Shown here piece after piece: positions 29,957 through 39,496 of a stretch of 64,000 bases of DNA; the stretch's first letter is position 1, and each line of letters starts with the position of its first letter. Where the stretch lies: NCBI RefSeq assembly GCF_002954455.1, contig NZ_MSCC01000001.1, positions 306,574 through 370,573 on the forward strand, in the 5' to 3' direction. The notes beneath the pieces are model-generated. The model was given only the letters and a program-made list of their open reading frames with translations, was not told the DNA's origin and made no database searches. The position numbers and the translations under genes are program-made. This stretch comes from Photobacterium aquimaris (GTDB lineage Bacteria; Pseudomonadota; Gammaproteobacteria; Enterobacterales; Vibrionaceae).

Positions 29957-30463
29957 TTAGCTAAGCGTTTCAATATCTATAGTTAAATCATCTGCTAACT
30001 GTTCCAGTTGTTGCTGAATCATATCTGTATTTATTTCTGGTGGTGTGTGCAATTGAAATTCAGCCACAAAAATCGGATAGCCCCAATTAGGTGCGCTGCG
30101 AGTATCAGTTTTTAGTTTGGCAATATTGACCCCAAGCTGGGTTAAATGCTGAGTGACTTCTTTCACGATACCACGGCGATCATTACCGGTCACCGTCAGT
30201 TGCTGAGCAATATAAGGCACAGCTGTTTGAGTATGATCGTCGACGATATGAATGTGTAGATCTTCAATTGCGGTTAAGGCTTGGCGCAGTGTAATTACGT
30301 ATTGTGCTGCTACCTCTATTTGTATTATGCCAGCAAACTGACCACCGAGTTGACTCAGTGAACTGCTGACCCAATTAGCATGATTAAGATAGACGGTGTC
30401 AGATAACTGTTCTACAAGCCCAGGTTTATCTTTACCGATGATAGTTACAATCAGTTGTTTCAT
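29957..30463 (-). CDS. ACT-domain protein, GcvR-like
   Basis: A 168-aa cytoplasmic protein made of two ACT domains: residues 1-80 (KQLIVTIIGKDKPGLVEQLSD) and about 88-165 (QLTVTGNDRRGIVKEVTQHL). The layout is that of the glycine cleavage repressor GcvR, which has no DNA-binding domain and acts through GcvA, but the similarity to E. coli GcvR is modest, and the role is uncertain. It lies divergent from pstC, sharing the 178-base region that holds the Pho box. ATG 30463 is 8 bases from AAGGA; a GTG one codon earlier is also possible. Confidence 0.78.
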   Translation of the reverse strand: MKQLIVTIIGKDKPGLVEQLSDTVYLNHANWVSSSLSQLGGQFAGIIQIEVAAQYVITLRQALTAIEDLHIHIVDDHTQTAVPYIAQQLTVTGNDRRGIVKEVTQHLTQLGVNIAKLKTDTRSAPNWGYPIFVAEFQLHTPPEINTDMIQQQLEQLADDLTIDIETLS

Positions 30464-30576
30464 CACATCAATCCTTGTCGTTATAACACTATGATGGCAC
30501 GCAAATAAAATGGTTGTTTTTTAATCATGGCTGCAAAATGTGATTTAGCCAACTCAAATAATGACCACAGTTATCG

Positions 30577-30598
30577 TTGTCATAAATCTGTCATAAAA
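30577..30598 (+). promoter_or_regulatory. Pho box upstream of pstC
   Basis: Two consecutive 11-base units, TTGTCATAAAT (30577-30587) and CTGTCATAAAA (30588-30598), are almost identical to the E. coli PhoB consensus. A TATAAAT lies at 30619-30625 and pstC starts at 30641. This marks pstCAB-phoU as a PhoB-activated transcript. Confidence 0.92.
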
Positions 30599-30640
30599 TA
30601 GCAATACACTTTTAAGCGTATAAATAGGTTAGAGGTCATA

Positions 30641-32869
30641 ATGGCAAACGCCAGCACATTATTAAGCAAAGAGAATCGCTTTCGTCGCGCTAAAGATAAA
30701 TTAGCTCGTCTGGGGGTAACAGCTGGTGGCATTTTTGTATTGATCACGTTAATGCTGATTTTCTTTTATTTGCTGTATGTGATTGTGCCTATTTTTTCTT
30801 CTGTTTCTGTAACGCCACAACAACAGTTCTCATTACCTACTCCCCATAACACCGCGTTATTAGGGGTCGATGACAGTAATACTATTGCTTACCGATTTAG
30901 TGATGATGGTAAGGTAACTTTCGTTAATTTACCGACTCAATCTCACTCCGCGGAAGTGGTTAAGCAGCAGACTATTATGGCTAACCCAAGTGCTTATGCC
31001 GTGAGTTTGCCCCGTGATGGTATGGTTGCTTATGGCTCTTCAGAAGGCAAAGTCGTGGTGGTTAAAGCTGACTTTGCGCTTACCTTTACTGCGACACATA
31101 AACAGTTACAACCTAAAATTGAATTTCCTTTTGGTAACGTCCCATTAACTGTCACACCTACTCATGAAGCGATTACTCAATTAGCGATTTCTGGTCGCGA
31201 TGATCGTACTGTTATCGTGGCTAAAACCGCCAATAATCAGCTTTATGGTTTGAGCTTAGTATTACCTGAAAATGTCGTTCAACGCGCGCAAGGCTGGCAA
31301 CAACATCAGTTTAAGATTAATAATGCGCCAGCCAAAATAGATGATTTGCAATTAACCCCTGACGGCAAAACACTGTATGTTTTGAGTGGCTCAAATTTAT
31401 ATTTATATAAACTGACGGCTGAAACGGCTTTCTTACGTAAAATTGAAAATGTCGCCACCGGCAACAGTAAGCCGCTAGCGATTACGTTATTATCTGGTGC
31501 GAATTCGTTATTAATTACCAACTCTAATAATACTATTTCACAGTGGTTTGAAGTAGTTAAACAAGGGCAACGGCAATTGATTAAAGTGAGAACATTTCAT
31601 TTTTCTGCTAGCCCGTTAGTTAAAATCGTGCCGGAATATTATCGTAAGGGTTTTTTCGCGATTCAAAAAGATGGCACAACGTCGGCGTATTACACTGCTG
31701 AGCGCAAGGTGATCTATAAAGAAAAAGTCTTTACTAAGGTACCGACTGACATCGCTATTTCACCTAAGGCTAACTTGTTGGTGACGTTAAATGATGACCG
31801 CTGGCAGAGCTACCAAGTTAAAAATGCCCATCCTGATATTGGGCTATCATCCTTGCTACAAAAAGTGTGGTATGAAGGCTATGCCGAGCCTGATTATGTA
31901 TGGCAATCAACCTCTGCCAGTGATGAATTTGAACCTAAATTAAGTTTGGTTCCGATTGTGTTTGGTACTTTAAAAGCTGCCCTTTATTCGATGTTTTTTG
32001 CGATTCCATTAGCCCTTGCTGGTGCAATTTATACCGCTTATTTTATGTCAAATAAGGTTAGGAAAGTGATTAAACCAACGGTAGAACTCATGGAAGCTCT
32101 GCCAACGGTTATTTTAGGTTTTCTTGCTGGTGTATGGCTTGCGCCGATAGTTGAACAATATCTCGCAGGGATTGCGCTTGGAATGTTTTTTTTACCGCTC
32201 AGTATTCTTGTAGTCGGCTGGAGTTGGTCTATGCTGCCCGGGCAGTGGCGGTCACGGATCCCAAATGGCTTTCATATTGCGTTACTGATTCCGGTGATTG
32301 TTGCTGTCACTTATGGCTGCTTTGGTTTAAGTCCGTGGCTTGAGATTCAGTTTTTTAATGGTGATTTGCAAGGGTATCTCAATAATCACCTTGGGATTGG
32401 TTATGATCAACGTAATGCGCTGATTGTCGGCATAGCGATGGGGTTTGCCGTTATTCCGACTATTTTTACCATTGCTGAAGATGCTATTTTCTCGGTGCCA
32501 GTACACTTAACTAAAGGCTCATTAGCGTTAGGTGCAACTCAATGGCAAACCCTAACTAAGGTGGTGCTATTGACCGCTAGCCCTGGCATATTTTCAGCCA
32601 TTATGATGGGCTTAGGACGGGCAGTGGGTGAGACCATGATCGTGTTAATGGCAACCGGTAATACGCCGGTGATGGATTGGAACTTGCTAGAAGGGTTACG
32701 TACCTTAGCAGCAACCATCGCGATTGAAATGCCTGAATCAGAAGTGGGAAGCTCACATTATCGCGTGCTGTTCTTAGCAGCATTTGTGCTGTTTGTGTTT
32801 ACCTTTGTATTTAATACGATTGCTGAAGTCGTTCGCCAACGATTACGCGAAAAATACAGTTCGTTATAA
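30641..32869 (+). CDS. pstC: Phosphate ABC transporter permease PstC, long form
   Basis: A PstC-type permease of the high-affinity phosphate importer, 742 aa against about 319 in E. coli. One membrane segment (about 27-50) is followed by a large periplasmic region (about 51-435) with repeated short beta-strand patterns such as LTPDGKTLYVLSGSNLYLYK, which resemble a beta-propeller. The C-terminal 300 residues hold about six membrane segments with the BPD-transporter EAA motif ALGATQWQTLTKVVLLTASPGI and GRAVGETMIVLMATG. Long PstC is, as far as I know, usual in Vibrionaceae. It begins the PhoB-driven operon pstC-pstA-pstB-phoU; pstA follows after 14 bases. Confidence 0.93.
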   Translation: MANASTLLSKENRFRRAKDKLARLGVTAGGIFVLITLMLIFFYLLYVIVPIFSSVSVTPQQQFSLPTPHNTALLGVDDSNTIAYRFSDDGKVTFVNLPTQSHSAEVVKQQTIMANPSAYAVSLPRDGMVAYGSSEGKVVVVKADFALTFTATHKQLQPKIEFPFGNVPLTVTPTHEAITQLAISGRDDRTVIVAKTANNQLYGLSLVLPENVVQRAQGWQQHQFKINNAPAKIDDLQLTPDGKTLYVLSGSNLYLYKLTAETAFLRKIENVATGNSKPLAITLLSGANSLLITNSNNTISQWFEVVKQGQRQLIKVRTFHFSASPLVKIVPEYYRKGFFAIQKDGTTSAYYTAERKVIYKEKVFTKVPTDIAISPKANLLVTLNDDRWQSYQVKNAHPDIGLSSLLQKVWYEGYAEPDYVWQSTSASDEFEPKLSLVPIVFGTLKAALYSMFFAIPLALAGAIYTAYFMSNKVRKVIKPTVELMEALPTVILGFLAGVWLAPIVEQYLAGIALGMFFLPLSILVVGWSWSMLPGQWRSRIPNGFHIALLIPVIVAVTYGCFGLSPWLEIQFFNGDLQGYLNNHLGIGYDQRNALIVGIAMGFAVIPTIFTIAEDAIFSVPVHLTKGSLALGATQWQTLTKVVLLTASPGIFSAIMMGLGRAVGETMIVLMATGNTPVMDWNLLEGLRTLAATIAIEMPESEVGSSHYRVLFLAAFVLFVFTFVFNTIAEVVRQRLREKYSSL

Positions 32870-32883
32870 TAAGTGATACAGCA

Positions 32884-34521
32884 ATGATTAAATGGTTTAA
32901 ATCCGGTTCGCCATGGATTTGGTTAACAGCAGGTGCGGTTAGTTTAAGTTTAGTAGCGGTGCTTGGTTTGTTATTATTGATAGGTTACAAAGGCTTAAGT
33001 TATTTTTGGCCTGCACCTGTGTATCAGTTTGATGTCAACCTTAATGGTAAGCATCAAGTGGTGATCGGTGAGCTTTATCAGCGAACTATGGTGCCAGTCG
33101 ATCAACTCGCTGATGCAGGAGTCGATGTCAGCCAGTTTACTCAAGATAGCGTGCCGCGTTATTTGATTAAAACAGGCAATCGTGGTCAGGGCGCATTAGA
33201 TTTCTTAACCGTATTAAGCACTCAAATTGTTGATCAAAAAATTGCCAATAATATTGCCGTGGTCGATCGCGAAAGTAATGGTAAGTTTTATGGTTATCCG
33301 CTGCATGTGATTGAAGCGGGTGAGCCGCAGTCGTTATCACAGTTGCCAAATGCGTTAGCACACGCCGATAAAGTACGCTCTGAATTACGTTCATTGCAAA
33401 GTAACGAGATTGCCAATATTAACTGGCATTTAGAACGCTTAAGAATTGAAAAACGCCGCCTAGAATTAAGTGGCAAGCTCACCACTGCAGATGGCTTACG
33501 TATTGATCGTGAGCAAGCCAATTACAATACGATTTATAAGAATATTGAGAATCGGTTATTTGCGCTGCAACGGCAACTCGATAACGATGCCCTAGTATTA
33601 CGCGATCAAAATGGCACCGATGTGACTATTCCAATGATGCAAGTGTTGGATATGTGGCGGCCTAATAATTTATCGTGGTTTGAAAAAGTGCAGCACTGGG
33701 GTCATCAGGTTTATAAGTTTTTAACCGATGCACCACGTGAAGCCAATACCGAAGGTGGCGTGTTTCCTGCCATTTTTGGTACGGTATTTATGGTGTTATT
33801 AATGAGCGTGATGGTGACGCCATTAGGGGTGCTGGCTGCGGTTTATTTACATGAGTATGCGAGCAATAATCGGTTAACTAAATTGATCCGTATAGCGGTG
33901 ATTAACCTCGCCGGTGTGCCATCGATAGTGTATGGCGTGTTTGGATTAGGTTTCTTTGTGTATATGGTGGGTGGCACCATTGACGATGTGTTTTTCTCAG
34001 CTCAATTGCCAACTCCTACGTTTGGTACGCCAGGCATTTTATGGTCAGCATTAACGCTCGCGATTATGACCTTACCAGTGGTGATTGTGTCAACCGAAGA
34101 AGGCTTAGCGCGGATTCCAAGTTCAGTCCGTAATGGTTCATTAGCACTTGGCGCAACCCAAGCTGAAACCTTATGGCGGATTGTATTACCGATGGCAAGC
34201 CCTGCAATCATGACTGGACTTATTTTAGCGGTGGCGCGTGCGGCAGGTGAAGTTGCGCCATTGATGCTGGTGGGTGTGGTTAAAATGGCGCCAACATTAC
34301 CGCTTGATATGCATTTTCCTTATGTTCATTTGGATAGAAAATTCATGCACTTAGGCTACCATGTCTATGATGTTGCATTTCAAAGCCCAAATGTTGAAGC
34401 GGCGCGGCCATTAGTGTACGCCACCTCATTTTTATTGGTGACGGTTATTATCAGTTTAAACTTGACCGCTATTGCTATTCGAAATCATCTACGAGAAAAA
34501 TTTCGCGCCTTAGAGCAGTAA
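32884..34521 (+). CDS. pstA: Phosphate ABC transporter permease PstA, long form
   Basis: The PstA partner permease, 545 aa against 296 in E. coli. After a membrane segment (about 12-38) comes a periplasmic insertion (about 40-285) with a charged helical stretch (about 160-235, rich in Glu, Arg and Leu) likely to form a coiled coil. The transport core (about 290-540) has about five membrane segments, the signature NGSLALGATQAETLWRIVLP and the conserved AVARAAGEVAPLMLVGVVKM. The enlarged soluble part parallels that of PstC and probably forms a shared periplasmic structure (inference). It is 30 bases from pstB. Confidence 0.94.
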   Translation: MIKWFKSGSPWIWLTAGAVSLSLVAVLGLLLLIGYKGLSYFWPAPVYQFDVNLNGKHQVVIGELYQRTMVPVDQLADAGVDVSQFTQDSVPRYLIKTGNRGQGALDFLTVLSTQIVDQKIANNIAVVDRESNGKFYGYPLHVIEAGEPQSLSQLPNALAHADKVRSELRSLQSNEIANINWHLERLRIEKRRLELSGKLTTADGLRIDREQANYNTIYKNIENRLFALQRQLDNDALVLRDQNGTDVTIPMMQVLDMWRPNNLSWFEKVQHWGHQVYKFLTDAPREANTEGGVFPAIFGTVFMVLLMSVMVTPLGVLAAVYLHEYASNNRLTKLIRIAVINLAGVPSIVYGVFGLGFFVYMVGGTIDDVFFSAQLPTPTFGTPGILWSALTLAIMTLPVVIVSTEEGLARIPSSVRNGSLALGATQAETLWRIVLPMASPAIMTGLILAVARAAGEVAPLMLVGVVKMAPTLPLDMHFPYVHLDRKFMHLGYHVYDVAFQSPNVEAARPLVYATSFLLVTVIISLNLTAIAIRNHLREKFRALEQ

Positions 34522-34551
34522 CGGTGAGTATTTATAACACGAGATTTAACT

Positions 34552-35388
34552 ATGTATAACGATCATTCTCTCTTTACCGATACGTCGCCATCAGGGCTCT
34601 TTGCGCCGTTGGATTTGTCGTTATTGCCTGATGAAAAAACAGCACTATCGATTGAAGGCTTAAACCTGCATTATGGTCAGACTCAAGCCCTGTTTGATAT
34701 TAATATGCGGATAGCAAAAGGACAGGTGACTGCCTTTATTGGCCCTTCTGGCTGTGGTAAGTCGACCTTGTTAAGTTGCATTAACCGTATGAATGACCTA
34801 ATTGATGGCTGCCATATTGACGGTAAAGTCATGCTTCATGGTCAGAATGTGTATGATAAAAATGTTGATGTTGCAGCGCTGCGGCGTCAAATTGGAATGG
34901 TATTTCAACGTCCTAATCCGTTCCCTAAATCGATTTATGAAAATGTGGTTTATGGATTGCGCTTACAAGGGGTTAGCGATCGACGCGTGCTTGATGATGC
35001 GGTGGAAAATTCACTGCGTTCAGCAGCATTATGGGATGAGGTTAAAGGACGTTTGCATGAAAATGCATTTGGTCTTTCTGGTGGTCAGCAACAACGATTA
35101 GTGATCGCGCGTGCGATTGCGATTGAACCTGAAATTCTGTTATTAGATGAACCTACATCTGCATTGGATCCAATTTCAACCTTAACCATTGAAGAATTGA
35201 TTAATGATCTTAAGGCTAAATATACTGTTATTATCGTGACGCATAACATGCAACAAGCGGCGCGAGTTTCAGATCAAACTGCTTTTATGCATATGGGGGA
35301 ACTAGTGGAATATACCAGTACCAATGATATATTTACGACTCCCAAAGAAAAACGCACTGAAGATTATATTACTGGGCGTTATGGTTAA
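34552..35388 (+). CDS. pstB: Phosphate ABC transporter ATP-binding protein PstB
   Basis: PstB (278 aa) is the ATPase of the phosphate importer. Walker [10 protein letters not shown] (64-72), Q-loop [10 protein letters not shown] (about 118-127), signature LSGGQQQR (175-182), Walker B ILLLDE (195-200) and the switch His in IIVTHNMQQ (about 229) are all intact. The first 30 residues are an extension before the ABC domain. It sits between pstA and phoU in the operon. Confidence 0.97.
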   Translation: MYNDHSLFTDTSPSGLFAPLDLSLLPDEKTALSIEGLNLHYGQTQALFDINMRIAKGQVTAFIGPSGCGKSTLLSCINRMNDLIDGCHIDGKVMLHGQNVYDKNVDVAALRRQIGMVFQRPNPFPKSIYENVVYGLRLQGVSDRRVLDDAVENSLRSAALWDEVKGRLHENAFGLSGGQQQRLVIARAIAIEPEILLLDEPTSALDPISTLTIEELINDLKAKYTVIIVTHNMQQAARVSDQTAFMHMGELVEYTSTNDIFTTPKEKRTEDYITGRYG

Positions 35389-35399
35389 GGAACGACACA

Positions 35400-36107
35400 A
35401 TGTTAAATACAATTAGCCTTGGCCGTCATATTTCTGGTCAGTTTAACCATGAATTAGAAAGTATTCGTACCCATGTATTAGCCATGGGGGGCTTGGTTGA
35501 GCAACAGTTAGCCGATAGTTTAAAAGCGCTGCATAAACAAAATGAAGAACTAGCCAAACGCGTGATTAGAGACGATCATAAAGTTAATGCAATGGAAGTT
35601 GCGATTGATGAAGCGTGTACTCGTATTATTGCTAAGCGCCAACCAACGGCCAGTGATTTACGGTTGGTGATTGCAATCATTAAAACTATTACTGATTTAG
35701 AGCGGATTGGTGATGTTGCCGAAAGTATTGCTAAAGTGGCATCTGAGAATTTCACCAATAAGCAATATAACTTATTAGTGTCATTGGAATCGTTAGGTCA
35801 ACATGCAGTGCGAATGCTGCATGAAACGCTTGATGCTTTTGCACGGATGGATGTTAAAGCTGCGATTGAAGTCTATCAAGAAGATGACCGTATTGATCGT
35901 GAATATGAAGCGATCATACGCCAATTAATGACCTATATGATGGAAGAGCCTAATTCTATTCCTAATGTGATGAAGGTGATGTGGGCTGCACGTTCAATTG
36001 AGCGAGTCGGCGATCGTTGTCAAAATATCTGCGAATATATTATCTATTTTGTGCAAGGCAAAGATATTCGCCACACTAATCCAGAAGACATTAAAAACAT
36101 GTTGTAG
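35400..36107 (+). CDS. phoU: Phosphate signalling regulator PhoU
   Basis: PhoU (235 aa; 241 in E. coli) is a six-helix protein that restrains PhoR and the Pst transporter when phosphate is sufficient. Two repeats of the PhoU domain are visible, with the metal-binding-type motifs [16 protein letters not shown] (about 97-112) and [18 protein letters not shown] (about 198-215), and the opening [22 protein letters not shown]. It closes the pstCAB-phoU operon, 11 bases after pstB. Confidence 0.97.
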   Translation: MLNTISLGRHISGQFNHELESIRTHVLAMGGLVEQQLADSLKALHKQNEELAKRVIRDDHKVNAMEVAIDEACTRIIAKRQPTASDLRLVIAIIKTITDLERIGDVAESIAKVASENFTNKQYNLLVSLESLGQHAVRMLHETLDAFARMDVKAAIEVYQEDDRIDREYEAIIRQLMTYMMEEPNSIPNVMKVMWAARSIERVGDRCQNICEYIIYFVQGKDIRHTNPEDIKNML

Positions 36108-36143
36108 CACTACGAAAGTAAAGCCGTCGTGGTGAATAGTAAA

Positions 36144-36170
36144 CGGGACGTGATGAGCTATTACGTCCCG
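36144..36170. terminator. Probable terminator between phoU and cutC
   Basis: CGGGACGT (36144-36151) pairs with ACGTCCCG (36163-36170), and the inner bases extend the stem with a G-U pair. ATTTAATG follows on the plus strand and TTTACTATT on the minus strand, so it may serve both convergent genes. Confidence 0.6.
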
Positions 36171-36195
36171 ATTTAATGATAACTAATGAGTGTTA

Positions 36196-36936
36196 TCACA
36201 ATTTAAGTTGAGCAACCACCGCGGCAATATTTTCTACGCCTGTGATCGGAATTTCAAAATCATCAATATCAGTACTGCCCATATGTGCTTGTTTTGCAAC
36301 AGTGATCATCTGGCTTGGACGGGTGGTTTTACCCGAAAGATGAACCTCATTAATTCCTGTACGAGCAATAATTTCACGTACATTATGACTATTAACCCCA
36401 GCACCAGCCATAATCTTTAACCGTTCACCGCAATATTGATGCATGCGGTTAATCATACTAATACCGTCATAGGCATTGGCTTGTAAACCCGAAGTGAGAA
36501 TTCGTTCACAACCCGCTGCCATAATGGTATCAAGTGCCGCCATTGGCTCAACACATTGATCAATCGCGCGGTGAAAAGTAACCCCCATTTCTTGAGCTTG
36601 TTTAACAAGACTGCTTAAAATGTCGCTATCAACCAAGCTCTGTGGTGTTAATACGCCAACTACAACCCCTTGCAGTCGAGCCTGCTTAGCCGCATAAATA
36701 TCTGCGAGCATGATTTCAACATCTTCATTACTAAATAGAAAGTCACCTTGGCGAGGGCGAATCATTGCATAAACGGGAACTGTGGCATATTTAGCTGCTG
36801 CCTGCATAAACCCAGCGCTAGGTGTGAGTCCACCAAGTGCTAACGAGGAGCACAGTTCAATTCGAGTTGCTCCACCTTGCTTGGCATAATGGAGTGATTC
36901 AAGATTATCGATACAAACTTCAAGTTGAATAGTCAT
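36196..36936 (-). CDS. cutC: Copper homeostasis family protein CutC
   Basis: CutC (246 aa; 248 in E. coli) is a TIM-barrel cytoplasmic protein historically linked to copper tolerance. The protein opens QLEVCIDNLESLHYAKQGGATRIELCSSLALGGLTPS, matching the family, and has the conserved MIRPRQGDF, TFHRAIDQC and ILTSG segments. Its biochemical role remains unclear in the family. It is a single gene facing phoU, with its own terminator. Confidence 0.93.
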   Translation of the reverse strand: MTIQLEVCIDNLESLHYAKQGGATRIELCSSLALGGLTPSAGFMQAAAKYATVPVYAMIRPRQGDFLFSNEDVEIMLADIYAAKQARLQGVVVGVLTPQSLVDSDILSSLVKQAQEMGVTFHRAIDQCVEPMAALDTIMAAGCERILTSGLQANAYDGISMINRMHQYCGERLKIMAGAGVNSHNVREIIARTGINEVHLSGKTTRPSQMITVAKQAHMGSTDIDDFEIPITGVENIAAVVAQLKL

Positions 36937-37060
36937 TGATAATTAACGATATTGTAAAAGAGGAGTTTCAGTGTAGAAGATAATTGTAGTCGGGGCGAAC
37001 AGCGGTGATGAATAATGTGCGGTAGGTTGAAAACGAAACGATCGAGTAAAAAACAGATAA

Positions 37061-37087
37061 AAAAAGGGCTCGGTATATTCCGAGCCT
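37061..37087 (-). terminator. Terminator downstream of the peroxiredoxin gene
   Basis: On the minus strand GGCTCGG and CCGAGCC (37086-37080 and 37073-37067) form a GC-rich stem followed by CTTTTTTTATC, a standard Rho-independent terminator. A second weaker inverted repeat (TAACACC...GGTGTTA, about 37141-37162) lies nearer the stop codon. Confidence 0.85.
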
Positions 37088-37170
37088 CATTCTATTTTTA
37101 TTTGAGCTGACTTTGGCTCTATGTAGCACTAATGCAATTTATAACACCGTGAGCATGGTGTTACAGGTAA

Positions 37171-37782
37171 TTATTTCTTACCTAGGTCTGCAGTGTGCTC
37201 AGATAGGTAGTCTGCTACACCTTTTGGTGATGCATCCATACCTGCTTTACCTTCTTCCCACTGTGCAGGACATACTTCGCCGTGCTTCTGGTGGAAGTTC
37301 AATGCATCAACCATACGTAGCATTTCATCGATGTTACGACCTAGTGGTAGATCGTTAATTACTTGGTGACGAACTAAGCCATCTTCATCGATAAGGAAAG
37401 AACCACGGAAAGCAACACCCGCTTCTGGATGCTCAACATCGTAAGCTTTGCAGATTTCGTGCTTAATATCAGCAACTAGTGGGTATTTAACTTGACCGAT
37501 ACCGCCGTCTTCAACAGCAGTGTTACGCCATGCGTTGTGCGAGAACTGTGAATCAATTGAAACACCAATCACTTCAACACCTTTCGCTTGGAAATCTTCA
37601 AAACGCTTATCAAAAGCAATTAGCTCTGATGGGCATACGAAAGTGAAGTCTAGTGGGTAGAAGAAAACAACAGCTTTCTTACCTTTAGTAAATTCTGCAA
37701 AGTTGAATGAATCAACAATTTCGCCGTTACCTAAAACAGCTGCAGCAGTAAAATCTGGTGCTTGACGACCTACTAGTACCAT
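37171..37782 (-). CDS. Typical 2-Cys peroxiredoxin (AhpC/TSA family)
   Basis: A 203-aa thiol peroxidase that reduces hydrogen peroxide and organic peroxides. Peroxidatic C50 sits in DFTFVCPSE, resolving C171 in HGEVCPAQW, and the GGIG and C-terminal YL-like (ADYLSEH) elements of over-oxidation-sensitive enzymes are both present. I chose ATG 37782 (MVLVGRQAPD), which has AAGGAGC upstream; the longer frame to 37845 adds residues with no family match. It is divergent from oxyR, which likely controls it. Confidence 0.93.
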   Translation of the reverse strand: MVLVGRQAPDFTAAAVLGNGEIVDSFNFAEFTKGKKAVVFFYPLDFTFVCPSELIAFDKRFEDFQAKGVEVIGVSIDSQFSHNAWRNTAVEDGGIGQVKYPLVADIKHEICKAYDVEHPEAGVAFRGSFLIDEDGLVRHQVINDLPLGRNIDEMLRMVDALNFHQKHGEVCPAQWEEGKAGMDASPKGVADYLSEHTADLGKK

Positions 37783-37914
37783 TTTGGTGCTCCTTAAATA
37801 TTCGGGTATTGTCAACCTTTTAGGGATGACGCCATACTTGGACAAGACAAACTATAGCTAAACTGTTAAATTGAAAAAAGCAGAATAAATAGATTGAAGT
37901 AATCGAAAAATACG

Positions 37915-38817
37915 ATGAATAAATTCCCATCACTTAAACAACTCCATTATTTAGTTACTCTATCGGAAACCCATCATTTTGGCGAGGCAGCTAAACGGTG
38001 TTTTGTGAGCCAGTCGACATTAAGTTCTGGTATTCAGAATCTTGAGGAGTTACTTGATTGTCACTTAGTAGAACGTGACACTAAAGCGAAAACCTTAGTC
38101 TTTACTTCTATGGGTGAACAAGTTGTCGATAGGGCACGTGAGCTATTAGCGTGTAGTCGTGATTTAGTCGAGCTTTCTCGTTGCAGTGGTGATGTCATGG
38201 AAGGCCCATTACGGGTAGGTTGTATTCCAACTATCGCCCCTTTTTTATTGTGCGGCTTAGTGCAGCAAGTCAATATTTTATACCCCAAGCTGAATTTACT
38301 CTTGCGTGAAGATACGACCGTTAATTTATTAGAAGCACTTCAGCATGGTGAAATGGACGTGCTAATTTTAGCGCTACCGGTTGATATTCATGGCATGTCG
38401 AGCAAGGTCGTTGGCCGTGATGGATTTAAAATGGTGATAAGTAAAAACCAAGTAGCTTCAGTAACCATACCATTACATTATGCTGATTTACCCGATAAAT
38501 CGGTTTTCTTATTAGAGAAAGAACATTGTCTAACAGAGCATGCAGTTTCTGCGTGTGAATTAACCTCAAAAGAAAAAATAAATCCTTTTACGGCAACCAG
38601 TTTGCATACTTTAGTGCAAATGGTTGCCAATGGCTTGGGAACGACATTCATTCCTGAAATGGCAATTAAACACGGCATTTTAGAAAATCAAAATTTAGTG
38701 GTTATTGAGCCGCCAGGTCAGGATGCATACCGTGAAATTGGTTTAGTGTGGCGACCAACATCAAGCCGTACTGTTGTATTTGAAAAGTTGGGTGAGATTG
38801 TTAAAGGCTTACTGTAA
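37915..38817 (+). CDS. oxyR: Hydrogen peroxide-sensing LysR-type regulator OxyR
   Basis: OxyR (300 aa; 305 in E. coli). An N-terminal LysR helix-turn-helix (about 8-60, HFGEAAKRCFVSQSTLSSGI) precedes the sensor domain (about 95-295). The redox pair is C205 and C214 (EHCLTEHAVSAC), nine residues apart exactly as C199/C208 in E. coli, followed by ATSLHTLVQMVANGLG. Oxidation forms a disulfide and activates peroxide-defence genes. The adjacent divergent peroxiredoxin gene is the likely target. A two-part terminator follows the stop. Confidence 0.95.
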   Translation: MNKFPSLKQLHYLVTLSETHHFGEAAKRCFVSQSTLSSGIQNLEELLDCHLVERDTKAKTLVFTSMGEQVVDRARELLACSRDLVELSRCSGDVMEGPLRVGCIPTIAPFLLCGLVQQVNILYPKLNLLLREDTTVNLLEALQHGEMDVLILALPVDIHGMSSKVVGRDGFKMVISKNQVASVTIPLHYADLPDKSVFLLEKEHCLTEHAVSACELTSKEKINPFTATSLHTLVQMVANGLGTTFIPEMAIKHGILENQNLVVIEPPGQDAYREIGLVWRPTSSRTVVFEKLGEIVKGLL

Positions 38818-38843
38818 GGCGGTTTAATTGCGAGTGGTATGAT

Positions 38844-38904
38844 AAAAGCCTGAACGAATCATAATAATGACAAGGGCGGTTATTATGATTATTTGGGCTT
38901 TTTT
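38844..38904 (+). terminator. Terminator downstream of oxyR
   Basis: An outer stem AAAAGCC (38844-38850) with GGCTTTT (38896-38902) encloses a perfect 11-bp hairpin AATCATAATAA (38857-38867) with TTATTATGATT (38880-38890). A T-run follows the outer stem. Confidence 0.75.
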
Positions 38905-39496
38905 GTAGGCATTATATTGGCAATGGTTATTGTTGGTGGTTTTCAGAGCAATAAACTGTTTTTTTAACAATGAGTAAAAGATTCTATTATCGAGTGTTTT
39001 ATCTATAACGTGCTGTTTTGTTGAATAAATTTGTTTCATCTTGCAAACTAATTCTTTTTCCTCTTCCAAACATTTGGTGCAACCTGTTTCATTTTGTTAT
39101 TTTTTAATAATTAATTATGTTTTTTATCATGCATTTATATATTTTTTGAATATCACTTCCTGTTTTAAACGCGATTTTTAATAAATATTATTATCGTTGT
39201 TTATGTAATTAAATTACGTAACCACATACAAAAAACCATTATTTGAATATAAATTTAAATTCCGAGTAAATAGCTAAGATTTTTGTGAATTTAGTATTTT
39301 ACACATTCCTATTTTATTTTTAACTAATTGATATTTAGTCTTTTTATGTTTTGTGGTGGGTTTTTAAATGCGGTTATTTATTTGCATTCCTACTACTGTT
39401 ACGGCAACGTAAATATATGCTTTAATTTGTTTAACAGGGAGTCATTGCTTTTATTATTGATAAAAGTGGTGATTAAGTTACATGCTGGAGGCGCAT
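38905..39496. other. AT-rich intergenic region upstream of aceB
   Basis: About 590 bases, strongly AT-rich, with no supportable gene. Short frames at 38824-39069 (minus) and 39328-39525 (plus) have no domain, no ribosome binding site, and the first reads through the oxyR terminator. It should hold the aceB promoter and its regulator sites, which I cannot point to with confidence. Confidence 0.5.

Noticed and set aside
38824..39069. 81-codon minus-strand frame with a hydrophobic tail after oxyR
   Set aside because: It reads back through the oxyR terminator, is Lys/Ile/Asn-rich as AT-rich noise tends to be, and has no ribosome binding site.
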